A stretch of 33,830 bases of DNA from Pseudomonas sp. CAN1 (GTDB lineage Bacteria > Pseudomonadota > Gammaproteobacteria > Pseudomonadales > Pseudomonadaceae). The stretch spans positions 110,495 to 144,324 of the forward strand of contig NZ_JASMRU010000015.1 in NCBI RefSeq assembly GCF_030462585.1, given 5' to 3'. The translations under genes were made by a program, and so were the position numbers. Under the pieces are notes generated by a model. That model saw nothing but the letters and a program-made list of their open reading frames with translations. It was not told the origin of the DNA and ran no database searches. Numbering within the stretch: position 1 is the stretch's first letter; the number at the start of each line of letters is the position of its first letter. This document shows, piece after piece, positions 13,488 to 23,010 of this stretch.

Positions 13488-14404
13488 GTAGCGCTCTCAA
13501 GTGCGGGACGGATCACCAGCAGATCGCATTCGACTTCCTCGAAGACCCGCTCGGCGGTCTGGCCGATCAGGGCGTTGTCGAGCTGCCCACGGGCGACCGC
13601 GCCCATCAGCAGCAGGTCGATGGCGTGGTCCTTCACGTAGGTCGGGATGACTTCCTCGGCGAAACCCTGGCCCAGGTGGGTGTGCGTACGATCGATCTGT
13701 GGATAGTTCGACAGCAGGCGATCGAAGGCCTCGCCGTGATGCACCTTGGTGCGCTTCACGTAGTCATCGTAGTCGGCCAGCAACTCGGCGTTGAACGCCA
13801 GGGTCTGCGGAACGGCCATATAGGCGTGCAGGTAGTGGGCGTCGAGCCGCAGGCGCTGCTGCAGTTCGAGCGCCACGCGGATCAACTGGTGGTCCAGCGC
13901 CGCCGGGGTGTCGCCGGCGTGCAGTGGGTCGACAGCGGCGCACAGGCTGTTCCCCGCCCACTCGCCGTGCTGCACCAGCCACAAGGGCTGCGGGCAGTGG
14001 CGGATCAGCTGCCAGTCGTGGTTGGTGAGGAACAGGCGCTTGAGCAGGCTGTGATGGTGTGCGGACTTGAGGACCAGGTCGGGTTGGGTCTGCTCGCAGT
14101 GCAGGACGATCTGATGGTGCAGCGGCTTGCCCCAGCGTACCTGGCAATGCACTGCCAGGCCTTCCTCGCGCAGCGGCTCGGCAAGCTGTTGTAGCCAGCC
14201 CAGGCGTTCGTCCAGCAGGTTCTGCTGGGCAGCTTCGAGGTCGCTGCGTTCCAGCAGCAGGGCGTTGTCCAGCGCCGGGTTGAACTCGCAGGCCAGCAGC
14301 TCCAGGCGTGCGCCGCAGCGCTGGGCGATCCAGCGGGCGCGGGTGAGGGCGGGCTGGTCCTCACGGGCCGGGTCGATGACGACGAGCAGGTGCTGCAGCT
14401 TCAT
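13484..14404 (-). CDS. Universal stress protein, two tandem Usp domains
   Basis: A 306-residue cytoplasmic protein made of two UspA-like domains (roughly 1-150 and 155-306). The first opens with KLQHLLVVIDPA, and the second carries the family's ATP-type C-terminal motif in a form (LLLMGAVARGQ, then IGQTAERVFEEVECDLLVI) like that of UspE-type proteins. Such proteins support survival under oxygen limitation and stationary phase in Pseudomonas. The start at 14404 is chosen over 14443 because GAGGACTCC directly precedes it and the first beta strand follows at once. It lies upstream of pykA on the same strand, 92 bases away, like PA4328-PA4329 as I recall. Confidence 0.93.
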   Translation of the reverse strand: MKLQHLLVVIDPAREDQPALTRARWIAQRCGARLELLACEFNPALDNALLLERSDLEAAQQNLLDERLGWLQQLAEPLREEGLAVHCQVRWGKPLHHQIVLHCEQTQPDLVLKSAHHHSLLKRLFLTNHDWQLIRHCPQPLWLVQHGEWAGNSLCAAVDPLHAGDTPAALDHQLIRVALELQQRLRLDAHYLHAYMAVPQTLAFNAELLADYDDYVKRTKVHHGEAFDRLLSNYPQIDRTHTHLGQGFAEEVIPTYVKDHAIDLLLMGAVARGQLDNALIGQTAERVFEEVECDLLVIRPALESAT

Positions 14405-14498
14405 GGCGGAGTCCTCGCGCGCTCTACGCTCAATGCAGAGCAAGCGTAGACACTGGCGCCGGCCACGTACCTTGACGTGGCTCAGCGGCGCGCATGGA

Positions 14499-15323
14499 TC
14501 AGCTGCGTGGCGAGGTCTGGTTCAGCGCACGGTCGAGGTGGCGGGCACCCTTGTCGGCCAGTTCACCGCTGGGGAATTCGGCGAGCTGGCGGCGCAGGTA
14601 GGCGATGGCCTTCTCGCGGTCCGGGTGCGGGTTGTCCGGCGCCATGTACATCAGGCCCAGCTGGTACAGCGCCTTCTCGCGGATGTCCGGCGGAATGGCC
14701 GGATCGTTGGCGCCCAGTAGGTAAAGCTGCGCGGCTTCGTCGACGCGGCCCTTGAGCACGGCGCGGCGCGACAGCAGGGTCATGTCCGGGTCGAGGGTCG
14801 GCTTGTTCAGGTCGAGGTTGTACTGCGGCTGCCAGTCAGCCAGCAGTTGCCTGGCGGTCTTCTGCACCGGTTCGCTGGCGCGCTTGCGGATGATCAGCTC
14901 GCGGGCGTCGGCGTGTTCGGCGGCCCTGGTGCCGGGGAACTCGCGGTCGATGCGCTGGAAGTAGTCCATGGCCTTGGCGTCGTCGCGCTGGTCGTTGTAG
15001 CGGCTCATGTAGATCAGGCCGATCTGGTACAGCGCGATGGCGCGCACTTCGGGGCTGTAGCGGGTGTTGTCGTAGCCGGTGAGGTAGAGCTGCTCGGCAT
15101 CCGCGCTCTTGCCGTCGCGGATGGCCTGGGCGCTGTAGGTCAGCAGGTCGCCTTCCTCTTCCACGGCGGCGGTCATGCGCTTGTTCTTCAATTGCTTGTA
15201 TTCGGCGACCTCACCCGTGGTGATCTGGGCGACGAACAGCGGCGTGGTCGGGGCGCAGGCGGCCAGCCAAGGCAGCAGTACGGCGAGCGGCAGGACAATC
15301 GAGAGCGGATGAGCAAGACGCAT
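14499..15323 (-). CDS. Lipoprotein with TPR/Sel1-like repeats
   Basis: A 274-residue predicted lipoprotein. The signal peptide ends in the lipobox LAAC with Cys23, followed by Ala-Pro, so outer-membrane sorting is expected. The mature part contains two similar helical repeat units (ALYQIGLIYMSRYND near 100 and ALYQLGLMYMAPDNP near 220), each preceded by a YLTGYDN/YLLGAND element; this is an internal duplication of a TPR/Sel1-type module. Such repeats bind partner proteins. It is divergently transcribed from another TPR-like lipoprotein gene at 15423, with 99 bases between. Function unknown; a scaffold in the outer-membrane or cell-wall layer is a guess. Confidence 0.87.
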   Translation of the reverse strand: MRLAHPLSIVLPLAVLLPWLAACAPTTPLFVAQITTGEVAEYKQLKNKRMTAAVEEEGDLLTYSAQAIRDGKSADAEQLYLTGYDNTRYSPEVRAIALYQIGLIYMSRYNDQRDDAKAMDYFQRIDREFPGTRAAEHADARELIIRKRASEPVQKTARQLLADWQPQYNLDLNKPTLDPDMTLLSRRAVLKGRVDEAAQLYLLGANDPAIPPDIREKALYQLGLMYMAPDNPHPDREKAIAYLRRQLAEFPSGELADKGARHLDRALNQTSPRS

Positions 15324-15422
15324 GGCAGATCCTTTGCGCTGGGGCGAAGTCCACGTGAGTCTAGTGGCGGGCTACAGTACGGCCAAGACGGGCCGATACA
15401 CTTCCCAACGGAGGATATGCCC

Positions 15423-15791
15423 ATGCGAACCCTTTTCCTCGCGCTGCTGGCGCTGAGTGTTACCGGCTGCACCAGCTGGTCGATGAACTATCACCTGAAC
15501 AACGCCTACCGCGCGTACAAGAACGGCGACTGCCAGCGAGTGCAGCTGGAGCTGTCCGAGACCGAGCGCAAGGCCCGCGCGCGGCCGTGGATCCAGCCGG
15601 AAGTCTCGATGCTGCGCGGCCAGTGCCTGGAGCGCGAGAAGTTCTACGTCGATGCCGCGCAGACCTACCAGTTCATCATCGCCCGCTACCCGACCAGCGA
15701 GTATGCTTACCGGGCCAAGGCGCGGCTGGAAACGCTGCGCCTGAACGGCCGTCTGCCCAATGACCTGCGGATCAGTCCGGCCGCTCCGTGA
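15423..15791 (+). CDS. Small lipoprotein with a TPR-like repeat
   Basis: A 122-residue lipoprotein: a short signal peptide ends at the lipobox VTGC with Cys16 followed by Thr-Ser. The rest is helical, with a segment DAAQTYQFIIARYPTSEYAYRA near the C-terminus that has the pattern of a BamD/YbgF-type tetratricopeptide. The start at 15423 is chosen over 15417 because the GGAGG at 15410-15414 is 8 bases from the former and only 2 from the latter. It shares a divergent promoter region with the lipoprotein at 14499-15323. No specific function is recognised. Confidence 0.87.
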   Translation: MRTLFLALLALSVTGCTSWSMNYHLNNAYRAYKNGDCQRVQLELSETERKARARPWIQPEVSMLRGQCLEREKFYVDAAQTYQFIIARYPTSEYAYRAKARLETLRLNGRLPNDLRISPAAP

Positions 15792-15880
15792 CCCTTGCTC
15801 CCTGACCAGTGGTCAATGGCCGACTTGAGCAAGTCCGATAGCTGGCTAATCTGTTGGGTGACTTCACGGAGGAGGTTCGA

Positions 15881-16303
15881 ATGCGTGCCCTGTGGCTCTG
15901 CGCCTGGTTTATCCCTTTGCTCGCTTCAGCGGACATCTACCGCTGGACCGACGCCCAGGGCAAGGTGCATTTCAGCGAAACACCGCCGCCAGGGGCACAA
16001 CGCGTCGAGGTCAAGCCGCAGGTCGTCGAACGTGACGAGGCTACCCGCGAGCGGGAAGAACGCACCCGCCGCTTCTACGACGCACGCCGTGATGAAAGCG
16101 CCGCCGCCCAGAGTCGGGCGGCCCAGCAGCAGGCCCAGCTGGATCAGCAGTGCGCGAAGTGGCGCCATGACCTGACGTCGATCAGTCAGGGTGGACGCTA
16201 TTTCACGAAGGATGGCAGCGGTGAAAGGACTTACTACAGCGATGCACAGGTTGACGCCGCTCGTCAGGCGCTGAGCGCTCGGCTGGCGGAAGGTTGTCGT
16301 TAG
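15881..16303 (+). CDS. DUF4124 domain exported protein
   Basis: A 140-residue protein with a signal peptide (MRALWLCAWFIPLLASA) followed at once by the DUF4124 signature DIYRWTDAQGKVHFSETPPPGA, a small beta-rich domain found N-terminally in many proteobacterial envelope proteins. The rest is a charged helix rich in Glu/Arg/Gln (about 50-95, likely coiled coil) and a C-terminal part with GGRYFTKDGSGERTYYSD. The GGAGG at 15871-15875 fixes the start at ATG 15881 rather than the GTG at 15854. It lies 89 bases after the lipoprotein gene. Periplasmic location is inferred; function unknown. Confidence 0.88.
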   Translation: MRALWLCAWFIPLLASADIYRWTDAQGKVHFSETPPPGAQRVEVKPQVVERDEATREREERTRRFYDARRDESAAAQSRAAQQQAQLDQQCAKWRHDLTSISQGGRYFTKDGSGERTYYSDAQVDAARQALSARLAEGCR

Positions 16304-16363
16304 GACTGGCCCACGGCGGGCAGCATCGTCATACTGGACGATATCTCATAGCGAAACGCCATT

Positions 16364-16723
16364 ATGCGTCATCAACGACATATCGAGCGCCATCAGCTGC
16401 CTTACTACCTGAAGGTGTTCAACAGCATCACCGACAAACCGATGGGCTACCTGGGCAACGTGTCGCTGGATGGACTGTTGCTGATCAGCCAGTTGCCAAT
16501 GCTGGTGGGTGGCCGTTTCGACATGCGCCTGAAGATCCCCGGGCACGACGGCAAGCTGCAGCTGATCGAATTCACTGCGACCTGCCAGTGGTGCCGCGAG
16601 GACGTCAACCCGGGCAACTACGACTCCGGCTTCAGCCTGGTGTCGCCGCCGGGCGACTACGTCGAGCTGGTCGACGCGCTGCGCCGTTATTTCAGTTTTC
16701 GCCGGCAGGTGGAGTCGGTCTGA
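16364..16723 (+). CDS. Single-domain PilZ protein (c-di-GMP receptor candidate)
   Basis: A 119-residue PilZ-domain protein. Both halves of the cyclic di-GMP binding signature are present: RxxxR at residues 5-9 (RHIER) and an N/DxSxxG motif as NVSLDG at about 31-36. Ligand binding is therefore expected, unlike in PilZ itself. There is no membrane segment or extra output domain, so it would act as an adaptor. The ribosome site is weak, which suggests low translation. From memory PA4324 occupies this place in PAO1. The same window encodes a membrane diguanylate cyclase at 8439-9566, so the pair may work in one local c-di-GMP circuit, but they are 7 kb apart and in different transcripts. Confidence 0.87.
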   Translation: MRHQRHIERHQLPYYLKVFNSITDKPMGYLGNVSLDGLLLISQLPMLVGGRFDMRLKIPGHDGKLQLIEFTATCQWCREDVNPGNYDSGFSLVSPPGDYVELVDALRRYFSFRRQVESV

Positions 16724-16785
16724 AGCGCAGGACGCGCTGACCGATCTGACCGGCAGGGCAGCACAGGATTTCTGCTGACGCCAGC

Positions 16786-16820
16786 GTAGGGCGTATGACC
16801 GTTCGCGGTCATACGCCGCT
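16786..16820. repeat. Dispersed-repeat-type palindrome, possible convergent terminator
   Basis: GGCGTATGACCG (16790-16801) pairs perfectly with CGGTCATACGCC (16806-16817) around a TTCG loop, and CGTAG stands before it. The 'CGTAGGGCG-stem-CGCC' layout is that of a common Pseudomonas intergenic repeat. It lies between the convergent PilZ and DUF58 genes and could end both transcripts, although no long T tract follows. Confidence 0.65.
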
Positions 16821-16838
16821 CAACTGAGTGCGAATGCC

Positions 16839-18163
16839 TTACAGCGCGCCCGCCTTCTTCCAGCCCAGATAGCGGCTGATCAGTTCCGGCCCCAACTGGC
16901 TCGGCCGCGTGTCGAGCACCGGTACGCCGTGGGCGACCAGCTTCTCGTGCAGGCCGGCGCGGGCGTTCAGGTAATCCACCGCACCGCAGTAGGCCAGGGC
17001 CTCTTCGAAACCTTCCACCGGGGCTTGGCGCAGGCGATCCAGCACTTCCTCGCGCAGGCTCGCAACCAGTACGCGGTGCTGGCGTCCGAGGCGTTTCACT
17101 GCCGCCACCAGTTCCTCGTCATCCTCGTCGCGCAGGTTGGTGACTATCACCACCAGGGCGCGGCGGCGCTGGCGCGTGAGCACTTCCTGTACGGCGGCGG
17201 GGTAGTCCGCCGGGCGCTGGCTGCTACGCAGGTCATACACGCCGTTGAGCAGCGCGCTGAGCTGGGCGGCGCCCTTGGCCGGCGGCAGGTGGCGCGGCTG
17301 GTCGCCGGCGAAGGTCGTCAGGCCCACCGCATCGCCCTGGCGCAGGGCGACGTAGGCGAGCAGCAGGCTGGCGTTGAGCGCGTGGTCGAAGTGCGAGAGG
17401 TCGCCGTCGTGGCTACGCATGCGCCGGCCGCAGTCGAGCAGGAAGAGAATCTGCTGGTCGCGCTCGTCCTGGTATTCGCGGGCAATCGGCGTGCGCTTGC
17501 GCGCGGTGGCTTTCCAGTCGATCTGCCGCAGGGTGTCGCCGTCGCGGAATTCGCGCAGCTGGTGGAAATCCAGGCCCAGGCCACGACGCTGTCCGGCGCG
17601 TACGCCGATGCGGTTGAGCCAGTGGTCCACGGCCATCAGCTCGGCGCCATACAGGCGGGCGAAGTCGGGGTAGACGCGGGTTTCGTCGCGCTGCTCCAGG
17701 TAGCGGCGACCCTTCCACAGGCGCAGCGGGCTGGACAGTTCGATCTCGCAGCGCTCGAAGACGAAGTGCCCGCGCGACAGTGGGCGCACGCGGTAGCCCA
17801 GTTCGGTCTGCTCGCCGGGGTGCAGCTCGATGGTCTGTGGCAGGTATTCGAACTCCATGCCGGCCGGCAGGTGGTCGAACACCGTGATGCGCTGCGACTG
17901 TGCGTAGCGGTGATGGAATTGCAGGCGCACCTCGCTCCAGCGCCCCAGCGGCAGGTTGCCGCTGAGCTGGCGGCGTAGTTCGGGCGACGCCGTGCGGCGC
18001 AGCCAGAGGGCATCGGTCAGCGCCAGCAGGAGCGCCGCGCAGAGCGCACCCCACCAGAGCCGGCCGAGCAGCGCGGGCGCCGAGTCCAGCGCCTGGGCCG
18101 CGCCCAGGGCGATGGCCAGCGCCAGCAGGATGGCGAGCAGCGCGAGCAGTGCGCGCGATGGCT

Positions 18164-18167
<4 letters not shown>
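16839..18167 (-). CDS. DUF58 (vWA-like) membrane protein
   Basis: A 442-residue protein with two N-terminal transmembrane segments (about 6-26 and 35-52), then a beta-rich region, then the DUF58 core with the signature REFRDGDTLRQIDWKATAR at 205-223, followed by a von Willebrand A-like domain. The usual MIDAS motif DxSxS is degenerate here (DCGRR from Asp245), so metal-dependent ligand binding in the classic way is doubtful. DUF58 proteins are standard partners of MoxR AAA+ ATPases. The start overlaps the MoxR stop by 4 bases (ATGA, 18164-18167), and it is the last gene of the six-gene minus-strand operon. A role as client or adaptor of the ATPase at the inner membrane is inferred. Confidence 0.92.
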
Positions 18168-19176
<1,009 letters not shown>

Positions 19177-19180
<4 letters not shown>

Positions 19181-20454
19181 AGGGCATTCCTGAGGCTTTG
19201 CAGGTGGGCGACCTGGCGGGTGAATTCGGCAACGGCCATGCGCTTTTGCGGGTGCGGGCGCATGGCCTGGCTGATGGCACTGGCCGATAGGCGCGTCATG
19301 CGGCCGAGGGCTTGCCATTGTTCGGCGACCGGCAGGCGGTCGAAGCCGGGCTGGCGCTGCCGCGCCCGGCGCATCACGTCACGTTGCAGCCCCTGCAGCA
19401 GGGCGAGCTGGCCGCGCTGGCGGAGGATGAAGTCGGCGCCGGCGCGCAGGTGTTCTTCCAGTTGCCGCCGGCTGCGGTCCGGGTTGGGTTGCAGCGGGCC
19501 CTGGCGCAGGCCGCTGCGCCACAGCACGAGGATCAGCAGGAGCACTGCGGCAGCCAGCGCCTGCGGGAAGTAGCGGGCGAGCAGGCCGAACAGGCTGTCG
19601 CTGTCGGCACGCTTGACCAGGGTGACGGCGCTGTCCTGGGTCAGGTACCAGAGCAGCCAGGCGTTGTCGTAGTCTTCGAGCTGGCGGTTCTGCCAGATCC
19701 AGTTGTCGGTCAGCACGGTGATCAGGCCCTGGCCGTGCTCCAGTTGCAGCAGGTGGGTGGAGTCGGCGCTGTTGGCCCAGGCATAGGCAAGGTTCTTCGA
19801 ATCGAACAGGTGGTAGTCGGTATCGAAGTCGATGTAGGCCGGCGCCTTCTCGTTCTCCAGGTAGAGCTTGGTCAGCTGCGGATACGGCTCCTTCTCCTCC
19901 GCGTCATCGCTGGCGCTGGAGGGCTGGTCCGGGTGCTGCTCCTGGGCTTCCGGCGCGCTGGCCGGTTCGTCGCCCTGCTCGTCGCTGGCCTCGGCCTCGG
20001 TCTTGCCGCCGTCCTTGTCCTCGTCCTTGTTCAGGTCTTCGGTGAGGAATTGCTGCACGCCGAGCTGGTCGAGCAGCAGGTCGCCGCTCTTGCCTTCCTT
20101 CTCGTCCCACAGGTTTTCGGCGGTGACGATCAGGTGGCCGCCGCGGTTGGCCCAGTCGAGCAGGCGGCTGTTCTGGGTCGGCGTGAGGTTTTCCCGCGTG
20201 CCGAGCAGGATCAGCGTCTGGCCCAGGGCGGGGAGCTTGTCCAGCACCTCGATACCGCTGGCGGTGGTGACCTTCAGGCCGCGGCCGCGCAGGTACATCT
20301 CGGCGGCAAGATAGGAGTTGGCGCGGGCCTCCGGGGAGGGGCCGTGCTCGACGGTCTCGGTGTAGGGCTCCAGGTTGCGGTACAGGTAGTAACCCACGCC
20401 GCCGAGGAACAGGGCGCCGAGCACCAGCAGCAGGATGAGGTTGCTGCGCTTCAT
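19177..20454 (-). CDS. DUF4350 domain membrane protein
   Basis: A 425-residue protein with an N-terminal membrane anchor (about residues 6-26), a periplasmic DUF4350 domain with GIEVLDKLPALGQTLILLG and the strand-loop WANRGGHLIVTAENLW (a GATase-like Rossmann fold), and a second membrane segment near 298-318. A cytoplasmic helical tail follows. Residues about 139-190 are a very acidic, Asp/Glu/Ser/Pro/Gln-rich stretch with no hydrophobic core, which looks like a disordered insert in the domain. ATG 20454 overlaps the preceding DUF4129 stop by 4 bases and is preferred over 20553. The topology places the domain outside the membrane, opposite the MoxR ATPase. Function unknown. Confidence 0.88.
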
Positions 20455-22037
20455 GGCTGCACCTCGTTGCCGAACAGGCTGCGCCATTCGCCGCACAGGC
20501 GTTGCTTGAGGCCTTCCTGCGGGGCCTGGTGGCCGTAGGCGAGGGCCTGCCATTGCTGGGTCAGGGTGTGGGCGAAGTCGTCCAGGGACGGGTCTTCCAG
20601 CCCGGCGACGCGCTGCAGCACCTCGCCTTCGGTGGTGGATTCGCGCAGCGGCACGCGGAAGTCATGCAGCAGGCGGCTGAGCAGCGCGCGGTAGAGCAGG
20701 CCGAGGGCGGCGCGCGGTTGTTCGTCCCAGAGTCGCTCGGCCTCGCTGGCGACATCGCTGGGCAGGGTTTCTGGCGCCAGTTCCAGGCCGAACAGCACGG
20801 CCGGTGCCTCGCGGCGCGGCTTCTGCGGCAGGCCGATGCGTCCGACGAACAGCCGCAGCCACTGGCGGTAACGCCAGATCAGCAGGGCGATGGCGGCGAA
20901 CACCAGGCCCCAGAGCAGCACCTCGATGCCCTGTGCGGCGGACTTGAGCACGCCCCAGCCCTTGAGGCCGTCGAAGAATCGCTTCAGGCGCTTGTCGTCC
21001 TTGTCCGTGGGCTTGGCTTCGTCGGCCTTCTCGCGCAGGCGCCAGCCGGTGACTTTCTCGTCGTTCTTGAACGGCGGCGCAGCGAGGATCCTGTCGACGG
21101 CCTGGCGCGAATCTTCGCTGTTGAGTTTCTGCTGGGTCAGGCGTGCGCCCTGCGGCCCGTCGGGATTCTGGTCGGGCAGCGGGCAACTGTGGCTGGCGCC
21201 GGGTTCGGCAGCGGCGGCCAGGGCATCGCTGCCCGGCAGCAGGGCGAACGCGCCGGCCACCACCAGCAGCAGCGCGTAGGCGCTGCCGATCAGGCGCTGG
21301 CGCAGGCGGCGGAAGATCAGCTCGATGTCCCAGGCTTCCAGTTCGGTGCGGCGGTTCAGGTAGAGGGTGAAGCCGCAGGCGACGTACACCGGTTCCCAGA
21401 CGATCAGCAGCAGCACGTAGATCAGGTTGCTCAGGTGCTCCAGCCAGGCCCACTGGCCTTCGGCGGCGCTGATCAGCGACTTCCATTCCCAGTCCTGCAC
21501 CCACTGTTGCGGCAACATCAGGTACATCAGCACGGTCAGGCCCAGCCACAGGGCCAGCTCGAAGTGCATGCCGACCACGGTCAGCCAGGTGGCGCCGCCA
21601 GCGTTGCGCTGGCCCAGCACTACCAGGCGCTGGCTGCGCGCCTGGCCCTGGAGGCCTTCGAGCTGCAGCACCGGCAGGTCGAAGCTGCGCGTCGGGCTCA
21701 GGCGACGCCAGAACAGGCTGGCCAGCAACTGCGGCTTGAGCAGCCGCGGGAAGGCCTTCAGCGCTTCCTTGAGCGTCGGCGCATCACCGAACAACACGCG
21801 GGAAAGGATGTACAGCGGCAGCCGTTCGAAGGCCGGCTTCAACCACCAGAAGATCAGGATGGCCCAGCTGGAGTAGTTCCACAGCACCACCGACAGCAGT
21901 ACGAACACCGGCAGGGTGACCAGCGCCCAGCTGGCCATCAGCAGGCCGGCGTGGCGGCGGGCAAGGAGGATGCCCAGGTCCAGGGCTTCCCAGGCGCTGC
22001 GCGGGCGGATGGCGACGCTGGCGTCAGTCAGGCGCAT
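20451..22037 (-). CDS. DUF4129 domain polytopic membrane protein
   Basis: A 528-residue inner-membrane protein. The N-terminal half has about five hydrophobic segments (around 29-60, 175-195, 210-235 and 262-282). A soluble, probably periplasmic loop follows at about 285-370, then another membrane span near 372-392 (IEVLLWGLVFAAIALLIW). The C-terminal cytoplasmic part carries the DUF4129 pattern (RAALGLLYRALLSRLLHDFRV). In other bacteria DUF4129 proteins accompany MoxR/DUF58 and transglutaminase-like proteins. Its start overlaps the SpoIIM-like stop by 14 bases and its stop overlaps the DUF4350 start by 4. It probably forms the membrane core of the operon's complex. Function unknown. Confidence 0.88.
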   Translation of the reverse strand: MRLTDASVAIRPRSAWEALDLGILLARRHAGLLMASWALVTLPVFVLLSVVLWNYSSWAILIFWWLKPAFERLPLYILSRVLFGDAPTLKEALKAFPRLLKPQLLASLFWRRLSPTRSFDLPVLQLEGLQGQARSQRLVVLGQRNAGGATWLTVVGMHFELALWLGLTVLMYLMLPQQWVQDWEWKSLISAAEGQWAWLEHLSNLIYVLLLIVWEPVYVACGFTLYLNRRTELEAWDIELIFRRLRQRLIGSAYALLLVVAGAFALLPGSDALAAAAEPGASHSCPLPDQNPDGPQGARLTQQKLNSEDSRQAVDRILAAPPFKNDEKVTGWRLREKADEAKPTDKDDKRLKRFFDGLKGWGVLKSAAQGIEVLLWGLVFAAIALLIWRYRQWLRLFVGRIGLPQKPRREAPAVLFGLELAPETLPSDVASEAERLWDEQPRAALGLLYRALLSRLLHDFRVPLRESTTEGEVLQRVAGLEDPSLDDFAHTLTQQWQALAYGHQAPQEGLKQRLCGEWRSLFGNEVQP

Positions 22038-23010
22038 GGCGTTTGCGTCCGGCGAAGAGGAAGTAGCAGGCGACCAGCAACCACAGGCAGGCGCCGACGA
22101 TGTATTTCACCTGCGCCGAGAAGTGCGTGATCGACGACCAGTAGCCTTCGATGAACGCGGCGATCAGCAGCATCAGGATCACCCCGGCGATCAGCTGCAC
22201 CGCGCGCGAGGCAGCCTGGCGCAGCGCTTCCAGGCGGCTCAGCCGGCCGGGGGAAAGCAGCGCCCAGCCCAGCTTCAGCCCGGCGCCGCCGGCGAAGGTG
22301 ATGGCGGTCAGTTCGAAGGCGCCGTGGCCGATGACGAAGGACCAGAAGGTCTCGATGTAGCCGACCTGGGTCAGGTGGCCGGCCACCGCGCCGATCACCA
22401 GACCGTTGAAGAGCAGGAAGAACAGGCTGCCGACGCAGAACAGCAGGCCGCTGGCGAAGGTCTGAAAGGCGATGCCGATGTTGTTCATGATGTAGTGGCC
22501 GAACATCTGCCAGTCATCGCCGGCGTCGCGGTCACTCAGCGTGCCCAGGCGCGAGGAGGCGGGGTCGTACATCGATTCCATCTCGGCGACGCGGTCGGGC
22601 GCCATCATGCTGTAGACCAGGTCGGGGAAGTGGTAAACCAGCAGGCCCATCAGCAGCAGGCTGCCATAGAACAGCAGGCTGGCCACGGCGATGCAGCGCC
22701 ATTCCTCGCGCACCAGGCGCGGGAAACCGGCGACCAGGAAGCCGAGGATGCGCGCTCCCAGGTGGCTGCGATGGCGGTAGAATTGCTGGTGCCCGCGCAT
22801 GGCGAGCTGTTGCAGCTGATCGATCAGGTGGCTGCTGTAGCCGCGTTCCTGGGCCAGGGCGAGCTGCTGGCAGACGCGCCGGTAATCGGCGGCGAAGTCC
22901 TCGGGCTTTTCCGTGGACTCCTGGCGCTTGCCGCTCTCCAGTTGCTCCAGGCGCTTGGCGAAACGTTTCCAGCTGGTCTGGTGACGCTGTTCGAAGAAGG
23001 CCTGCTTCAT
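22024..23010 (-). CDS. Stage II sporulation protein M (SpoIIM)-like membrane protein
   Basis: A 328-residue protein with a cytoplasmic N-terminal helical region of about 100 residues (RYSSHLIDQLQQLAMRGHQ-type heptads in the relevant part) and then some six membrane segments. Characteristic of the SpoIIM family are FQTFASGLLFCVGSLFFLL and the GHGAFELTAITFAGGAGL motif. In Bacillus SpoIIM works with peptidoglycan hydrolases at the engulfing membrane. Pseudomonas does not sporulate, so here the protein must serve another envelope role. The start at 23010 overlaps the RDD stop by 4 bases. Its gene neighbourhood (RDD, DUF4129, DUF4350, MoxR, DUF58) is conserved in many non-sporulating bacteria, as far as I recall. 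Confidence 0.9.
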   Translation of the reverse strand: MKQAFFEQRHQTSWKRFAKRLEQLESGKRQESTEKPEDFAADYRRVCQQLALAQERGYSSHLIDQLQQLAMRGHQQFYRHRSHLGARILGFLVAGFPRLVREEWRCIAVASLLFYGSLLLMGLLVYHFPDLVYSMMAPDRVAEMESMYDPASSRLGTLSDRDAGDDWQMFGHYIMNNIGIAFQTFASGLLFCVGSLFFLLFNGLVIGAVAGHLTQVGYIETFWSFVIGHGAFELTAITFAGGAGLKLGWALLSPGRLSRLEALRQAASRAVQLIAGVILMLLIAAFIEGYWSSITHFSAQVKYIVGACLWLLVACYFLFAGRKRHAPD

